From NCBI GenBank assembly GCA_014898415.1, contig RCTD01000018.1:67001-131000 (forward strand): a stretch of DNA of 64,000 nt. The letters are read 5' to 3'. Positions 12,328 to 23,390 of the stretch are shown one piece after another. This DNA comes from Stromatinia cepivora. Lineage: Eukaryota > Ascomycota > Leotiomycetes > Helotiales > Sclerotiniaceae. Below the pieces are notes generated by a model. It searched no databases. It saw only the letters and a list, made by a program, of their open reading frames with translations, and was not told the DNA's origin. How positions within the stretch are numbered: the stretch's first letter is position 1; each line of letters opens with the position of its first letter. The position numbers were made by a program, and so were the translations under genes.

Positions 12328-12590
12328 AATCGATATTATCTAGTTAGGACCTTTCCGAATATCTTTAAAGCTTTTATTAGAGTATTTAAAGGATGAAAAG
12401 CTTCGGAAGGGCTTAAATGGTCTTTTTCGCTTTTTCGCACCTCTCTTAAATCATGCCGTAATCCAAGCGCAATAATCATACCAGTCGCCCACGACGGTCT
12501 ATTGACTCTATCGTATCTTCACATAAATCCAACCGACACTTCTTGAAACAACGTATTAAAAACCATCATCCAAACCACAAGACCAAGTTT

Positions 12591-13240
12591 TCATGATCTA
12601 GTAGGAGGTGCGACTTCGCCGGTAAGCGTGTCTGGGTTCAAAATACCACTCTCTTCATTCTCATTCCTTAGCGAATCCGTATACCAAACGCCCAGCGTGA
12701 AGCAGCTTTTATTTTGTTCTACCAATCTTTTCATTGCTTTTTTATTCTTCCCAAATCTCACCTGCAATAAATTCCATAAATCTCTAAACCTCCATGGTGC
12801 CAACCCGAACCCAATGTCACAAAATAGATCATTGAAGATTTGCGAATCGATTTCTAACCATTTCTTCCTGGGCGAATCATTTGAATCCTGTTCGGATGAC
12901 TAATTGCCGGAGCGGCATCTAATAGCAAAAAGAAAAGCATAGCTCTCCACGCCACAACATTTGATCCATATATCGTCATCAGGAAGCAGTAGGCGTGGTT
13001 GCGAACTCCAAAATGCAGCAAGACCATGTTTTGTCGCCGACCCAGCCATGTTTTTCTTCCTCTACGAATGTTGTCCGAGTCTTTAACGAAGATCTCGTAG
13101 ATTCGGGTTTGGTTCCGGCCACTGTGGTCAATTCCCCATTATTTGCACCCGCCGATGTATTCAAAGCTTGCGGATTGCTCAATCGACAGGTTCGTGTGCG
13201 AGATGAAGCTTTTGCGAGGACCTCGTCCCCGTTAACATCT
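12591..13240 (-). pseudogene. Relic of a fungal multi-pass membrane protein
   Basis: Reading leftward from ~13240, one frame gives SIEQSASFEYIGGCK, a TAA at 13139-13141, then WGIDHSGRNQTRIYEIF, LLHFGVRNHAYCFLMTIYG and a hydrophobic segment (VVAWRAMLFFLLL). At ~12900 the frame slips by one base and continues as KKWLEIDSQIFNDLF and GLAPWRFRDLWNLLQ to TGA at 12591-12593. The order, a membrane segment followed by an amphipathic block with PWRFRDL, resembles a widespread fungal integral-membrane family of unknown function. That resemblance is from memory. The in-frame TAA, probably from CAA, plus the frameshift argue for a pseudogene. A competing open frame at 12979-13299 on the same strand is judged a shadow. 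Confidence 0.5.
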
Positions 13241-14954
13241 GTGGTAACGGCACGGGTAGAGTGATCATGCTCATTGAATTCGATGTTCGCGCCTGTCACG
13301 GAATCCTTCCAGAGTTTGGGCTTAAGCTATGGCGGTGCCAGTCGCTTCCCATGTTCCTAATTGAGGATGAAATTTAAGGCCGCATCTGCCACTGAGACGG
13401 AAGTGCTGCGGATGCGTCCTGCAACGCTGGGTCGTTGCCTGTTTGTAGATATGGCGTTGTTGGGTAGGGAAGGAATAAGGTGAGTCTTGACGAATTGGGG
13501 AGGGAGGATGAGTGATCTTATGATGGGTACCGATATATATCTTAATCCATTACATTAATTCATACGAAAATTGAAGAGCGCCGAAGTACAAAACTTTGAC
13601 ATTTTGGCATTATCTGATTTAGAGTTCTGGTGGTTCTTTAGCTTCGAATTAGCTGTGCCACCACCCACCAATACATTGTGCATATTGATTAATTGGTGGT
13701 TGATTGTATGAGCCCTATTATCATTGAGGTAAATAGCCTTTTTTTTGTGACCAATTTCATGGGTCGTCCTTAGACCTTTTTGATCATAGGGTATCTCCAT
13801 CCTACGTTAGGAGGAGGTAGTGAAAATGAACAAGAGTACGCGAAGGAACTAAGTTAGAAGTCTAGATGATGATGCCCAAAAAAAATCGCTTATCATGCCC
13901 CTGAATAGTGGATCAACGCTCAAGCACCTCTGTCAGTCAAAAAGTTTAGGCCGGAAATGACATTTCAGAATCTGCTTGCTTAATGGTTTAATTATTAACA
14001 GGCATTTCTTGTACGCCAGACCTACTGCGCGCGTCCACAGGGCTTTCATCTGGCTTCATCGCGCGTATATAATTTCGGAAGACACCCATTAATCTCTTAT
14101 AATCTTATAGACTAAAGTCCATTTGGAGACATCAAGATAAGATCGGTCGATCATGCATGCAGCCTTAAGGAGTTTCGCCTCCGTTCATTTTCGCTACGCG
14201 TTTGTATAGGTTTAACTCCGATATGCTTCACGCATAGTGGGTACACCCCTTGATCCGTGTTAGGAAACACCTTCAAGCACAATTACATATATAACAAATA
14301 CCCCTTGTGAGGATGTTACATTACTAAATAGAATATACATATTTTTTGTTTTAGAGCAATGAAATGCTAGAACCGACTTGCTGTTTCGCTGATGATCCGG
14401 TCGAGATCAACCTTTTAACTCTAATATTAGATTCTGATAGGCGGAGATTTACAATTTACTAAGTAGCGGATATTTATGCATGTCCATTCATAGTTATATT
14501 TGTCAAACATGTAAAGGGGTTCCTAAGAGAGAAGGTGATCAAAGAGTATAAAGAGCTAGCCTCAAAGTTTTATATTATTAAAAGCACCCAGATAGATAGA
14601 CTTAGCCTACTCTTTTCCTACTCCCTTTCTCTGAAACCTCATTCAGCATAATCCTTCTTCAGCATAGATTTTCACTCACCCACCATCCTTTTACTTTGTC
14701 ACAAACAGGGACTTCTTTTCCTCCAGTTTGCAGATAGATGCCTGCAAAGCTTCTAGACTGCTGTTTATTTTATGATCTCATGTGACACAGTGGTCTAGCC
14801 CTGCAAGCTACCATTTCATATAGATTTAGCTCTATTAAGCTGTGTTGCCGGATTTGGGTTGGTTAAAAATAAAAGATCTTGTTCCCATGTTATGCCATTG
14901 GAGTAGTCTAGACAGAAATGCACAGTATTGGTTCAAGAAAGCCTTGAAATATAA
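13241..14954. other. Gene-poor region left of the Tc1/mariner element
   Basis: Nothing coding is supported. The minus frame 13555-13800 is low-complexity and lacks context. No tRNA-like structure was noticed. Confidence 0.5.
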
Positions 14955-16294
14955 ATGTAAGAGTTGCGGCCATCACTTACCGCACACCTTCCATTTTCCA
15001 ACCATAATTTTGAAAATTTAATAATAAATCAACAATACAATATTTTTGATTGAAAATTTGAAGATATATTAATGAATAGTAGCTAATCCCTGTACTTTAA
15101 TTACATCCTCCAATTTATATACCAATCTTTCGGTATATGGCCTGAAATTTAAGGGATCAACCATCTCCCACAACCTCCTCAATTCACGCTTCAATTCTTC
15201 AATAGAAGTAGATACAAATGGTAGTTTTTTCAGTTCCTCCTTCATCCAACGCCACACCTTCTCAATTGGGTTGAGATCTGGAGAGGAAGGGGGCCATTGA
15301 AAACCTCTTACTCCATGCTCCAATCGAGCCCTTCTAGCATGCTTCAAATGGAACTTTGCACCATCCTCTATAAATATATATTCAGGTCCTAATTCATCAA
15401 ATAAGAAGAAAACAATAGGGATAAGGACCTGATCCCGGTAGGCCATCGAAGTAATGCCTTTATCCCCTACATTCCTTTCAAAAAAGACTAATGGAGATTT
15501 GTAATTCCAGCCTAAAGCACCCTATATCATCACTGACACCCTTCCTGAATGGTATACTGACTTGATACAGCTAGTACACCTCTTTTCGTCAACTCTACAA
15601 GTAATCCAAATCCTACCACTCTTTCCTAGTTCAAAAGTACTCCCATCTGACCATATAACTTTCCCCCAATCCCCCCCCTTCCTCCCGGTCAGCAGCAAAA
15701 TCACTAGTCCCCCACCAACAATATGAATATACAAAATCTAACCTCTTTTTTGCTTGTGCCCTAGAGATAAATGGCCTAGGGCATACTATACATCTTCGAT
15801 AGCCATATCGACGTAGCTCTCGTCGAATTGTACGCACCGAAGCCTGAATTCCGAGAACGTTTTTGACTTGCTCGAAAGTCATCCTCCTTCCGGCCCAATT
15901 TTTTTGCTATAGTCCTTATAATTCGACGAATCTCTTTCCATGACATCAAACTAGGAAGGTAAACTTTCCCTTTCCTAGTTCTCCTAATAGAATTCGACTT
16001 AATTATCCCCCTTGCAATGGATCGGGGAACACCCAAATTTTGCTCGATCCATCCCCACGATTTCCCTAGATCACGAGCCTGAATGACTCTAGAGCGACGA
16101 GGGGTTTTCCAATTTTCATGAAATTGATGATTATCATCTTCATCACCAAATGGTATCATTTTTTTTTTGGAATTTGAAAAGAAAATATTGAAGATTCGAA
16201 TAATAATAGATTATTTAAAAGGGGGGGTTGGAAATAAGGTGGCTGGGTTAATCTCGCTTAGGTGTGCAGTGAGTGATGGCCGCAACTCTTACAT
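14955..16294 (-). mobile_element. Tc1/mariner-type DNA transposon, inactive
   Basis: The ends are ~35-bp terminal inverted repeats: 14955-14989 begins atgtaagagttgcggccatc and 16260-16294 is its reverse complement with two mismatches. The element is 1340 bp and encodes one transposase on the minus strand, now broken. Tc1/mariner elements duplicate a TA target. TA follows the right end (a TA overlaps the tip), but the left flank is AA, so the duplication has decayed or my end is off by one or two bases. The length is normal for the superfamily. Confidence 0.85.
15069..16159 (-). pseudogene. Tc1/mariner transposase, frameshifted
   Basis: The start is ATG 16159 (MIPFGDEDD). An N-terminal helix-turn-helix region (SRVIQARDLGKSWGWIEQNL) is followed by a second helical segment, then the DDE catalytic domain: first Asp in WSDGSTF (~15640-15657), second in IEDGAKFH (~15355-15375), and Glu in PDLNPIEKVW (~15252-15270), 33 residues after the second Asp. 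It is read in three pieces. A frame change near 15875-15885 follows a short GGAG duplication. A second lies in a run of Gs at ~15669-15677, and a TAG at 15522-15524 sits where a Trp would be expected (MI-stop-GALGW). The C-terminus ends at 15069. The enzyme would cut and paste the element, but this copy cannot make it. Confidence 0.85.
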
Positions 16295-16574
16295 AGATGA
16301 CTTAAGTTCTCACAGCATGTAGCAGTCATTAGATCGCAAAAATCAATACTGGCAGCCAGAGTATCTATCATTGCTGTCAAATCTTGAGTCTCAAGAAGAT
16401 TGGTAAATAATCTTCATTTTCGCTGTTGTGGTATCCAAAATGGTATACACCAAAATTCGCAGCTCAAGTCTTCCAAGACGAGCATGCAAGTAACGCCTTG
16501 CTGAAATCTGCTTCCTAATCCAAATTTATCCACACTTAATCAAAGGACACTATATACCGACAATTGACATATAC

Positions 16575-17678
16575 CTAAACATCGAGTTTCTTCTCCTGCT
16601 CAATAGGGGTAGCCATCTCATCAGCCCAATCACCAGCTCCCACGAACGGAGAATTGAGGTCGGATTTCGTGGTTTTCGATACTGATGTAGTTGGCAATGA
16701 TGGAAACTCCTCTAGCGTAGGTACAGTTTGTGTTTGTTGTGTTGAACCACCTCTTCCACCTCGGCCATTACCCCTCCCCCTTCCTCTTCCGCGCCCAGAT
16801 CCTCGTCCTCTATTATCATCATAAATGTATGAAGACATATCATCCTCCGGCGCATCATTAAACCTACTACCAGCCAAGCCACCCCGACCTCTAATAACTC
16901 CACCATGACCACCCCTAACATATTGTGAGCTCCTTCCCTTATTATCTTCGAAATCTTTCTCATCCTTGCCCTCATCCCACTCCCTACCACCCATAGCCTT
17001 TAGCTTTCTCTCTCTATTCTTCATTCTCTCGCCTTCCATTACTCTACCCCGTTCAATCTCCTCTTTCCTCTTGCGCTTCTCTTCTTTTTCCTTTTCCGCG
17101 TAACCTTCTCGGTCTTTCTCACTCTTCCGGAACGACTCGGCCTTTTCTGCATTTATGATCTTCATTCGCTCGAGCTTCGCTGTCAATTCTTCCTCGGTGA
17201 GCTTTTTATGTGAGGGACCACCAGTTAAAGAACGATCCCCACGAACTGAAGGTATAGGTTTTTGTTGTGGTTGCGATTCGACAGGAGATTGTACAGGCGG
17301 AGAGGTCGAAGGCGCGGCTTGGGTTTGTTCAGTTGCGGGTTCGGCAGATTGGGATTGGCTGGCGACAGGGTCCGGGTCTTGAGACGCATATCTTGATGAT
17401 TTCAGACCATTATTTGGTGTACCACCTCGACCTCCCCTTCCGCCTCGTCTCCTATCCGTGCCTCGTTCCCGCTGATTCCTATGATTGTGGTTGTTATTTG
17501 AAGGTCCAGTTGATAAAGAAGATTGTGCGCCATTGGCGTGAACATATGTTTCTGCTGTAGGCGACAGTTTTGAACCGGATTGAATTGGTGCCTCTTCTAT
17601 GACTGTAGGTTCTGACGCAGGCTCGAATTCGTCAGCGAAGAGATCATCATCTTCTCTTGATTGCGCAAACTCATCCAT
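16575..17678 (-). CDS. RGG-rich putative RNA-binding protein
   Basis: A single exon of 367 aa. The start is the ATG at 17678 (MDEFAQSREDDDLFADEF); the upstream open stretch to 17747 begins with TTG and is not used. The protein is built in blocks: an acidic N-terminus, an RGGRGGRGG box near residue 80, a Pro/Gln/Ser-rich linker, a conserved-looking basic helical segment (LTEEELTAKLERMKIINAEK, then a long Lys/Glu/Arg helix), the block MGGREWDEGKDEKDFED, and a second dense RG region (GRGSGRGRGRGRGNGRGG) before a C-terminal tail. RGG boxes bind RNA and are usual in ribosome- or mRNA-associated proteins; an mRNA- or ribosome-binding role is inferred. I considered the Stm1/SERBP1 family, but the N-terminus does not clearly match. 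Confidence 0.8.
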   Translation of the reverse strand: MDEFAQSREDDDLFADEFEPASEPTVIEEAPIQSGSKLSPTAETYVHANGAQSSLSTGPSNNNHNHRNQRERGTDRRRGGRGGRGGTPNNGLKSSRYASQDPDPVASQSQSAEPATEQTQAAPSTSPPVQSPVESQPQQKPIPSVRGDRSLTGGPSHKKLTEEELTAKLERMKIINAEKAESFRKSEKDREGYAEKEKEEKRKRKEEIERGRVMEGERMKNRERKLKAMGGREWDEGKDEKDFEDNKGRSSQYVRGGHGGVIRGRGGLAGSRFNDAPEDDMSSYIYDDNRGRGSGRGRGRGRGNGRGGRGGSTQQTQTVPTLEEFPSLPTTSVSKTTKSDLNSPFVGAGDWADEMATPIEQEKKLDV

Positions 17679-17894
17679 GTTGAATATGAACTGGTGGGAT
17701 TGATGGAAATTATTGAGATTGTTGAGTGATTTTCGAGGGTATTGCAATCAAGGTGATAGATATCCTGGTGGTGCGCCTTACTGTAGAATGTGTGAATACC
17801 TAGTATTATTATCGTATACTTTTAAACTATTGTTGGTGGTGAACAATCGAACCGCATATGTAAGAGAGTTTTCATCACAAGGTGGGAGGGGTCG

Positions 17895-17951
17895 GCTAAA
17901 CGTCGGTGTCCGGATTAATATTACCCGACGTTTAGCCCGGATTAATATTAC
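17895..17951. repeat. Perfect 12-bp hairpin plus overlapping direct repeat
   Basis: gctaaacgtcgg (17895-17906) and its exact reverse complement (17925-17936) enclose an 18-base loop. The loop contains ccggattaatattac (17910-17924), repeated directly at 17937-17951. It lies ~220 bp upstream of the RGG gene's ATG. It may be a regulatory palindrome or the end of a small mobile element. Confidence 0.6.
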
Positions 17952-18526
17952 TCCATAACAACAATGACAAGGTCAACGAGAATGGGACGATGCGGGATGA
18001 AGCGAGGGCAAAGTTAAAGGGAACAGACAACTTGATCATGACCAGACACCATGAACCCTTCGATAAATCTGGGCAGCCGAACAATAACCTCGGAAAGTGT
18101 AACCAGCTAACTAAGGAAGCCCAGACTCGTAGCCGTATTTCCCTTTGAGGCTTCTAGAGTTGACCATCTTTCCTTGCTTCGTCTACTCAAGAACTGAATA
18201 TCAGTCAATCCAGCCATTCCCTTTCTGCCCTTACATCTCTGAGTACTCGACACTTTCGCTCTCTTCGATTCCAAACCCATGTTCTGTCTGAAATCCCTAA
18301 GCACATTACTATTGTTCCTGCTATGCTACTCTGGCATTTGGAGGAGCGATTCCATGGAAGTCTTCTCGCTGGCATTCAAGTAACATATTTCTATTCTTTA
18401 TTTTTCAATTTGTTATTTCAATTTGTTATTTCAATTTTTTTCTCAATGTCTTGATTTCAGCGCACAGAATTTCGACTAAACTTTGAACCGCAATTTTCAC
18501 TAGATAGCCTTCCTTTCGACCTGTCT

Positions 18527-18549
18527 ATCTCAGATAGACTATCTGAGAT
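18527..18549. repeat. Perfect 11-bp inverted repeat, 1-base loop
   Basis: atctcagatag, one A, then ctatctgagat. It is a tight hairpin in otherwise unannotated sequence; no role can be assigned. Confidence 0.5.
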
Positions 18550-19926
18550 GCAGCGTTGAAGATTTTCGGTAGTTGATAAAACTATGCTCGACTGACAGTA
18601 AAGCGAGCAATTGCCTTTTTTCTTTCAATTAGGGGATTTGCATCGCAATGTTTTGAATTTAAATTAAAGATCTGGAATGGTGTGTAGCGGCGGCGACAGA
18701 ACGTTACCCGATTTTCGCTGCGATGAGAGATTTGTTGCTGTTGGTTACGAGGTGCTCGTTGGATTCTCACGAGCTCTGCATTTATTCTATCCTTACTGGC
18801 ACCGGGTTTCCATTTGTGTAAAGCGAATGGGTAGCTGACTTGTGGAATTCTTCCGATCTGAGAAAGATCTATGTTGGAGTGATAGTCGGAGCTACTTGAA
18901 GCGTATGGGCCTCTCAATGTATCTTACTTACGACAAAATAAAAACAGAACAGTAGATGAGTACCGTATTGATTCTGCTAGTACTACTGATAACTTAACAA
19001 AACCACACATTAAATCACCCCTTACGTATCCGAATAACCTCCAGAATAGGCAAGAGGGTCTCGGCAACGATCACATGTCATCACAAAAATACAAAAAACC
19101 ACGATTTAGTAGAACACATATTGTTCAAACAATTGAAGTATAGAAAATAAGAAATTGATGAAATGTATATTTGAACTGTTTGCAATATTGGATATATATA
19201 TTTTAATTGTACTGTGCTTTCCGTCAAATCTGACAAACACGGAAAGAACCAATGTGTAGGGTGGTTCTCAAGCGGGCTTATGGTTTATAGACACTTGGCT
19301 TAAACTGGCTGAATTGTAGAATAAGTGGCAATATAGGGGCATTATAGGGGCAATAGTGTGGCAATAGTGTGGCAAATTCCGTCCCAGAGATCCTTCGATG
19401 TCGGTCCCATGTGATTTCATTAATACCCTTAATACCCTTGGGCAATTTAAATCGAACACTGGATGAAGAGTGGCTGACTCCAATTCCAGATATCCTTCGA
19501 CGTATAGTTATGTGCTCCATTTCTAGTAATAAGTGCAAAATGTTCCACTGTCCGGTATCACCCAGACAAGTGTAGTCATTATCCATCCCCCAGAACCTCT
19601 GCCTCGACCTCAGTTTGATCCTTCGAGTTAAATGATTAATTATCATTATTACCTATGGGCGTAATTCAAATCAATCATTGTGTGACTAGTGAATGATACT
19701 AACTTTTTTTCATCATAGTCGGGGCTGCCTTCTCTCCTTGGGCTGTAGTTCATTTTTTCATAGATCCTATTTCTTTCATATTTTGCTGGGGAGTCTGGTG
19801 GATGGGGAAGGTGCAGTGGGTGTGCTTTCCTTTTTGTATACTCGGCAAAGATGATGCGAGTCAATATCTTGGAAGGTATGTGAGTAAGTGATGACTCGAG
19901 TTAGCCATTAGGTTTGTCAAGTGGCA

Positions 19927-19964
19927 GGGGGGCGGGGGGGGGAAAAGGGAAAAGGGAAAAGGGG
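19927..19964 (+). other. G-rich run with G-quadruplex potential
   Basis: Two long G tracts (interrupted by one C) are followed by three gggaaaa-like units, giving at least four runs of three or more Gs with short A loops on the plus strand. It fits the usual G-quadruplex pattern, but folding is not shown by sequence alone. Confidence 0.5.
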
Positions 19965-21404
19965 ATGCGTTTGACGGCTTTCGACTGCCTTGGCTTGTAA
20001 TCCTTAAAAATCCACCTTGAATAGTTGTCACTAAAGAGTTACAACCTTACAGGCAAAAGGATAATGTGCTAATGCGGTTTGAAGGGTTACTCTGGACAAA
20101 TGACGAGATATCAAAATTATTAAATAGAGTTATCATCGATCACATCACAGAGTAGCAGCAGATATGTCATGTTAACATTATCATTGATGCTGCCGCTAGC
20201 GTTTAGTTATCACTAAACATGCCCTCTTGTTTGCATTGAAATTGATTCGCCTACCACTTCCTTCAAAAAGAGACTTCGATCAAACCCGCTCTGCAATGAC
20301 AATATCTAGATTGAGAGGCTGAATGCTAAACAGTAAGAATGCCTCAAGGTCTAATAACGCCAAAGGATTGGATCCAAAAAATTGGAAATTGTCGCATTCA
20401 TTCCATCGCAATCCACATCGCAATCCACATCGCAAAGACAATGCATCGCCAACCAGATGCAATGGTTTCTTTCCGTCTTGCTGGCAAAAGAGATACCTGG
20501 ACAGTGTTCAATGGAAGTGTGGCCTTCACCATGAACATCGCATGTACAATATGTCCGAGATTCAGGTGACGTTCAGTAAAGGCTGCCAAGGCACACAAAG
20601 GTAAGCGTTGATAATTTCCATGCGCTTACAAGACAGGACTCGATTCGAGATAGCCCATGACAATTAAGTGGTCTTTGATGTCCTCGTGACCATTGAAATT
20701 ATGGTAACCATAATATTGAAATAGTACCTTGTGGCCGAACTTGATGTATACGTAGCAAGACGAAACTGCTTCCAAGATTGATGTGGCTGGAGAAAATTGA
20801 AAATTCCGCGACTGGCAATTTTCGTTGCTTTGCGGTGAACCCCCCGTTGCAATCGCAAGCACGCCTTAGGAATCGATAATAATTCGCATATATAAAGGAA
20901 GCAACGTGGTAGGTTCAGAGGGAAGAACCTTTTTCGATCCTAAATTCTTTAGAGAAAGGAAGTAAAAATGCAACGGTGGATATACATGGGAGTTTGCGAT
21001 GGATATTCTCTCGTTGTTAACGTTAACGTTGTAACAACATAAGACGTCTGGCAATGAAAGCATTAGTCAGCCGGAAAGCAGCTCGCGAAAATATATGAAG
21101 TACAGTAAAGTCACAGCTGCGGAATATCATTTTACCGACGCCGATTTATTTTCCGCGCTAGGAATTTTAGCAGCCATCATCATATCGCCATCGATTAGAA
21201 AAAGTGTTGAATATCCAGTAAACAGATTAAAAACCACCGAAACCTCCTTTACGTCGCATAAACTTTTCCAATCCAACGACGCCCAGACCTTGAACACCTT
21301 GAATTTAACTTCTATCTGCGACAACCTCAAGGCCTCGAGCTTTTCATAGTCGGAACATCGAGTGGGAAGAAAAGAGTGAAAAGTCCATTGCAAAATCATA
21401 CAAA

Positions 21405-22151
21405 ATGGATCACACACGAGACCCTTGTCCTTGGGTGGCATTGAACGATTTTGGAGGAGCATTCTGTATGGGAGTATGCAATCGCACAGTTTCTTTTACT
21501 CTTTCGGGGAATGCATGGAGTTCCGCAAAATTCAAAAGTCCAAAAGTACAAAGGTCATAAGGAATACTGACAATATTTTTTTCAGGCGATCGGAGGAGCA
21601 GTGTGGCACGGTGTTAAAGGCTTTCGAAACTCACCTTATGGCGAAAGAAGAATCGGCGCACTCACAGCCATAAAGGCACGAGCTCCTGTATTAGGAGGAA
21701 ATTTTGGTGTTTGGGGTGGACTTTTCTCGACGTTTGACTGCGCTGTAAAAGGGTTAAGGAAGAAGGAAGATCCATATAATGCTAGTATGTTCCTCTATCG
21801 AAAGTGGTACTTTGGGTTCCGAGCTGGCAGACTATTGGACAAATTTAGTACCAGGGAAAGGAAAAACTGACATAGGAATAGTCATTGCTGGATTCTTTAC
21901 CGGTGGTGCTTTGGCAATTCGTGGTGGTGCAAAAGCAGCAAGAAATTCGGCGATAGGTTGTGCGGTTCTTTTGGGTGTTATTGAAGGTGTTGGAATTGGT
22001 TTCCAAAGAATGATGGCAGGAAATACGAAATTAGAGGTAAGCATTTACCTCCCCAATTTCCATCCATTCCTAAATTAACTATCAATAGCTACCACCTCCA
22101 CCTCCTCCACCATCCGAGTCCGGTAAAACTGGTTTTCCAGCTGTCGCATAA
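21405..22151 (+). CDS. TIM17: Mitochondrial import inner membrane translocase subunit Tim17
   Basis: Four exons (21405-21473, 21586-21784, 21882-22036, 22089-22151) with GT-AG introns of 112, 97 and 52 bp; 161 aa. The N-terminus [19 protein letters not shown] and the stretch [16 protein letters not shown] followed by [16 protein letters not shown] are hallmark Tim17 sequence. Four hydrophobic, glycine-rich membrane segments span the protein, including [14 protein letters not shown] and [14 protein letters not shown]. The C-terminal tail has seven consecutive prolines and is encoded by the last tiny exon. Tim17 is a core subunit of the TIM23 complex, which moves presequence proteins across or into the inner mitochondrial membrane. 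It is normal in length and appears intact. Identification is from direct recognition of the family sequence. Confidence 0.95.
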
Positions 22152-22670
22152 TTTCTCTACCTAACCTAGCAACGAATATAATACCTCATGTTGGTCGACT
22201 GCTCCAACAAAATTACACAAACTCTACTCTTTCCGTCCAGCCAAGAGAAGGCTGTGGTCGCATGTATTCTCCTACCTTATAATATCGTGTAGGACACCAG
22301 CACTTGATACTGGACTTGTTTGCATACCTGGGATTGGTGTATGTATATCTAGATTTGACCTTTTGGACCTGATCCCAGAACTGAGGAAGGTCGAAGGTTA
22401 TCAAGCGTAACGAAATGGAAATGAAATAATTTCAGCCTCTTGTTTTGGTTTCATGGAATGAGTTGTGTGCTTTTGGTTTAAAGGAGACGACCGGTCTAGT
22501 GGCTGATCCTCTGTTGTTTAGCAAGCCACTGTTTCTCGTTTATATATTCTTCTAGGTGCAGATAAATGGGCTATTCGAGTCGTGTTTCAAATTTGTGACA
22601 ATCGATATTTTATTCCTAACGCCTGTACCATGTACGAGGTTACCCTATCTCACCAACTATTTCCTCGCTC
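22152..22670. other. Convergent 3' region between TIM17 and the DUF302-type gene
   Basis: Both flanking genes end here, so it should hold the two 3' UTRs and terminators. No other gene is seen. Confidence 0.55.
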
Positions 22671-23390
22671 TTACGCACCACCGCCAATAACAACAATCAA
22701 CTCTTCCAACTTTCTATCTAAAACCTCCGCTGCAGCTAATAATCCATTGTTGCCTTCATCTACAGCTGCAATCATAGTACTGGGTACTTGCCACATGATT
22801 TCCGTTCCTTCTCCACCTGGTAACTCACAAACCAGAATTTCGACAGGTACAAACAGTCCGGCGTTGAGAGATTTGCTGGATTGAGAAAGCATGGTAAGGG
22901 CTACTAGTGGATTGCCGAGTATGATACGTTTGAGTCCAAGCTGTGGATTGGAGTTGATATTGAAGAGCGGGAGCCAGGAGCCATGGCTGAATTCCTTTTG
23001 ATTGTCATTAGCTTTCGTTTTCTCTTACATTTGTGCTTTTCAGACTTTGTTGTCTTGCCACCACCAATTGGGAGCAGGTAGGCATACAACAAAAATCATG
23101 AATCCTTCAGGTCCAACCGCTGCCCCAACCCCCCTGACAAACCTTTCCCTAGAGGCTTCGTCAAACGATTTAATGTTCGCGCCGATGAAAGGCCATTTCA
23201 AAGCTGTAGGTTGTCCAATTGAAGTATAAAGATTGGACATAACCGTTTCGAATGAGAGGGATGTATGAGAAGTCTTTCGAGTTACGGAATAAGTTGAGGA
23301 AGCTATCGCGTTGTCAGTACCCATAATCGAAATGGGGAGCATGAGGAGGAGTATGATTGTGAGGAGATGGCGAGGAGTACAAAAATCCAT
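22671..23390 (-). CDS. Secreted DUF302-like protein
   Basis: Two exons on the minus strand: 23390-23088 and 22994-22671, with a 93-bp intron in phase 0; 208 aa from ATG 23390. Residues 1-~24 form a signal peptide (RHLLTIILLLMLPISIMG). After it, SVTRKTSHTSLSFETVMSNL, the junction FMIFVEFSHGSWLPLF, then LKRIILGNPLVALTML and LFVPVEILVCELPGG follow the order of the DUF302 fold, a small alpha/beta domain of unknown activity found in bacteria and fungi. The intron junction restores the conserved HG-W motif, which supports the exon borders. Export to the cell surface or apoplast is inferred. It is convergent with TIM17. Confidence 0.8.

Larger units (their letters stand above)
11357..12590. other. 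AT-rich intergenic block with inverted repeats
   Basis: Minus-strand frame 11304-11780 overlaps the end of the upstream gene and is probably a shadow. The rest is strongly AT-rich and contains two inverted-repeat structures listed separately. No gene is supported. Confidence 0.5.
17679..21404. other. Long intergenic region between the RGG gene and TIM17
   Basis: About 3.7 kb with no gene I can defend. Minus frames at 18107-18304 and 18582-18917 start with GTG/TTG; the second contains a readable stretch (IPQVSYPFALHKWKPGA) ending at a GTAAGG that could be a splice donor, so a small unrecognised or decayed gene there is possible. Frames at 20280-20604 arise from a repeated aatccacatcgc unit. 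The stretch also holds two hairpins and a G-rich run listed separately, and the TIM17 promoter at its right end. Confidence 0.45.

Noticed and set aside
12979..13299. Minus-strand 106-aa frame as a real gene
   Set aside because: An overlapping frame on the same strand gives a recognisable membrane-protein sequence across the same bases, so this one is a shadow of the relic.
16991..17560. Plus-strand frames within the RGG gene (for example 17155-17382)
   Set aside because: Shadows created by the Gly/Arg/Ser-rich codons of the minus-strand gene.
20280..20604. Overlapping frames on both strands around 20.4 kb
   Set aside because: They arise from a short repeated unit (aatccacatcgc) and have no consistent start or domain.
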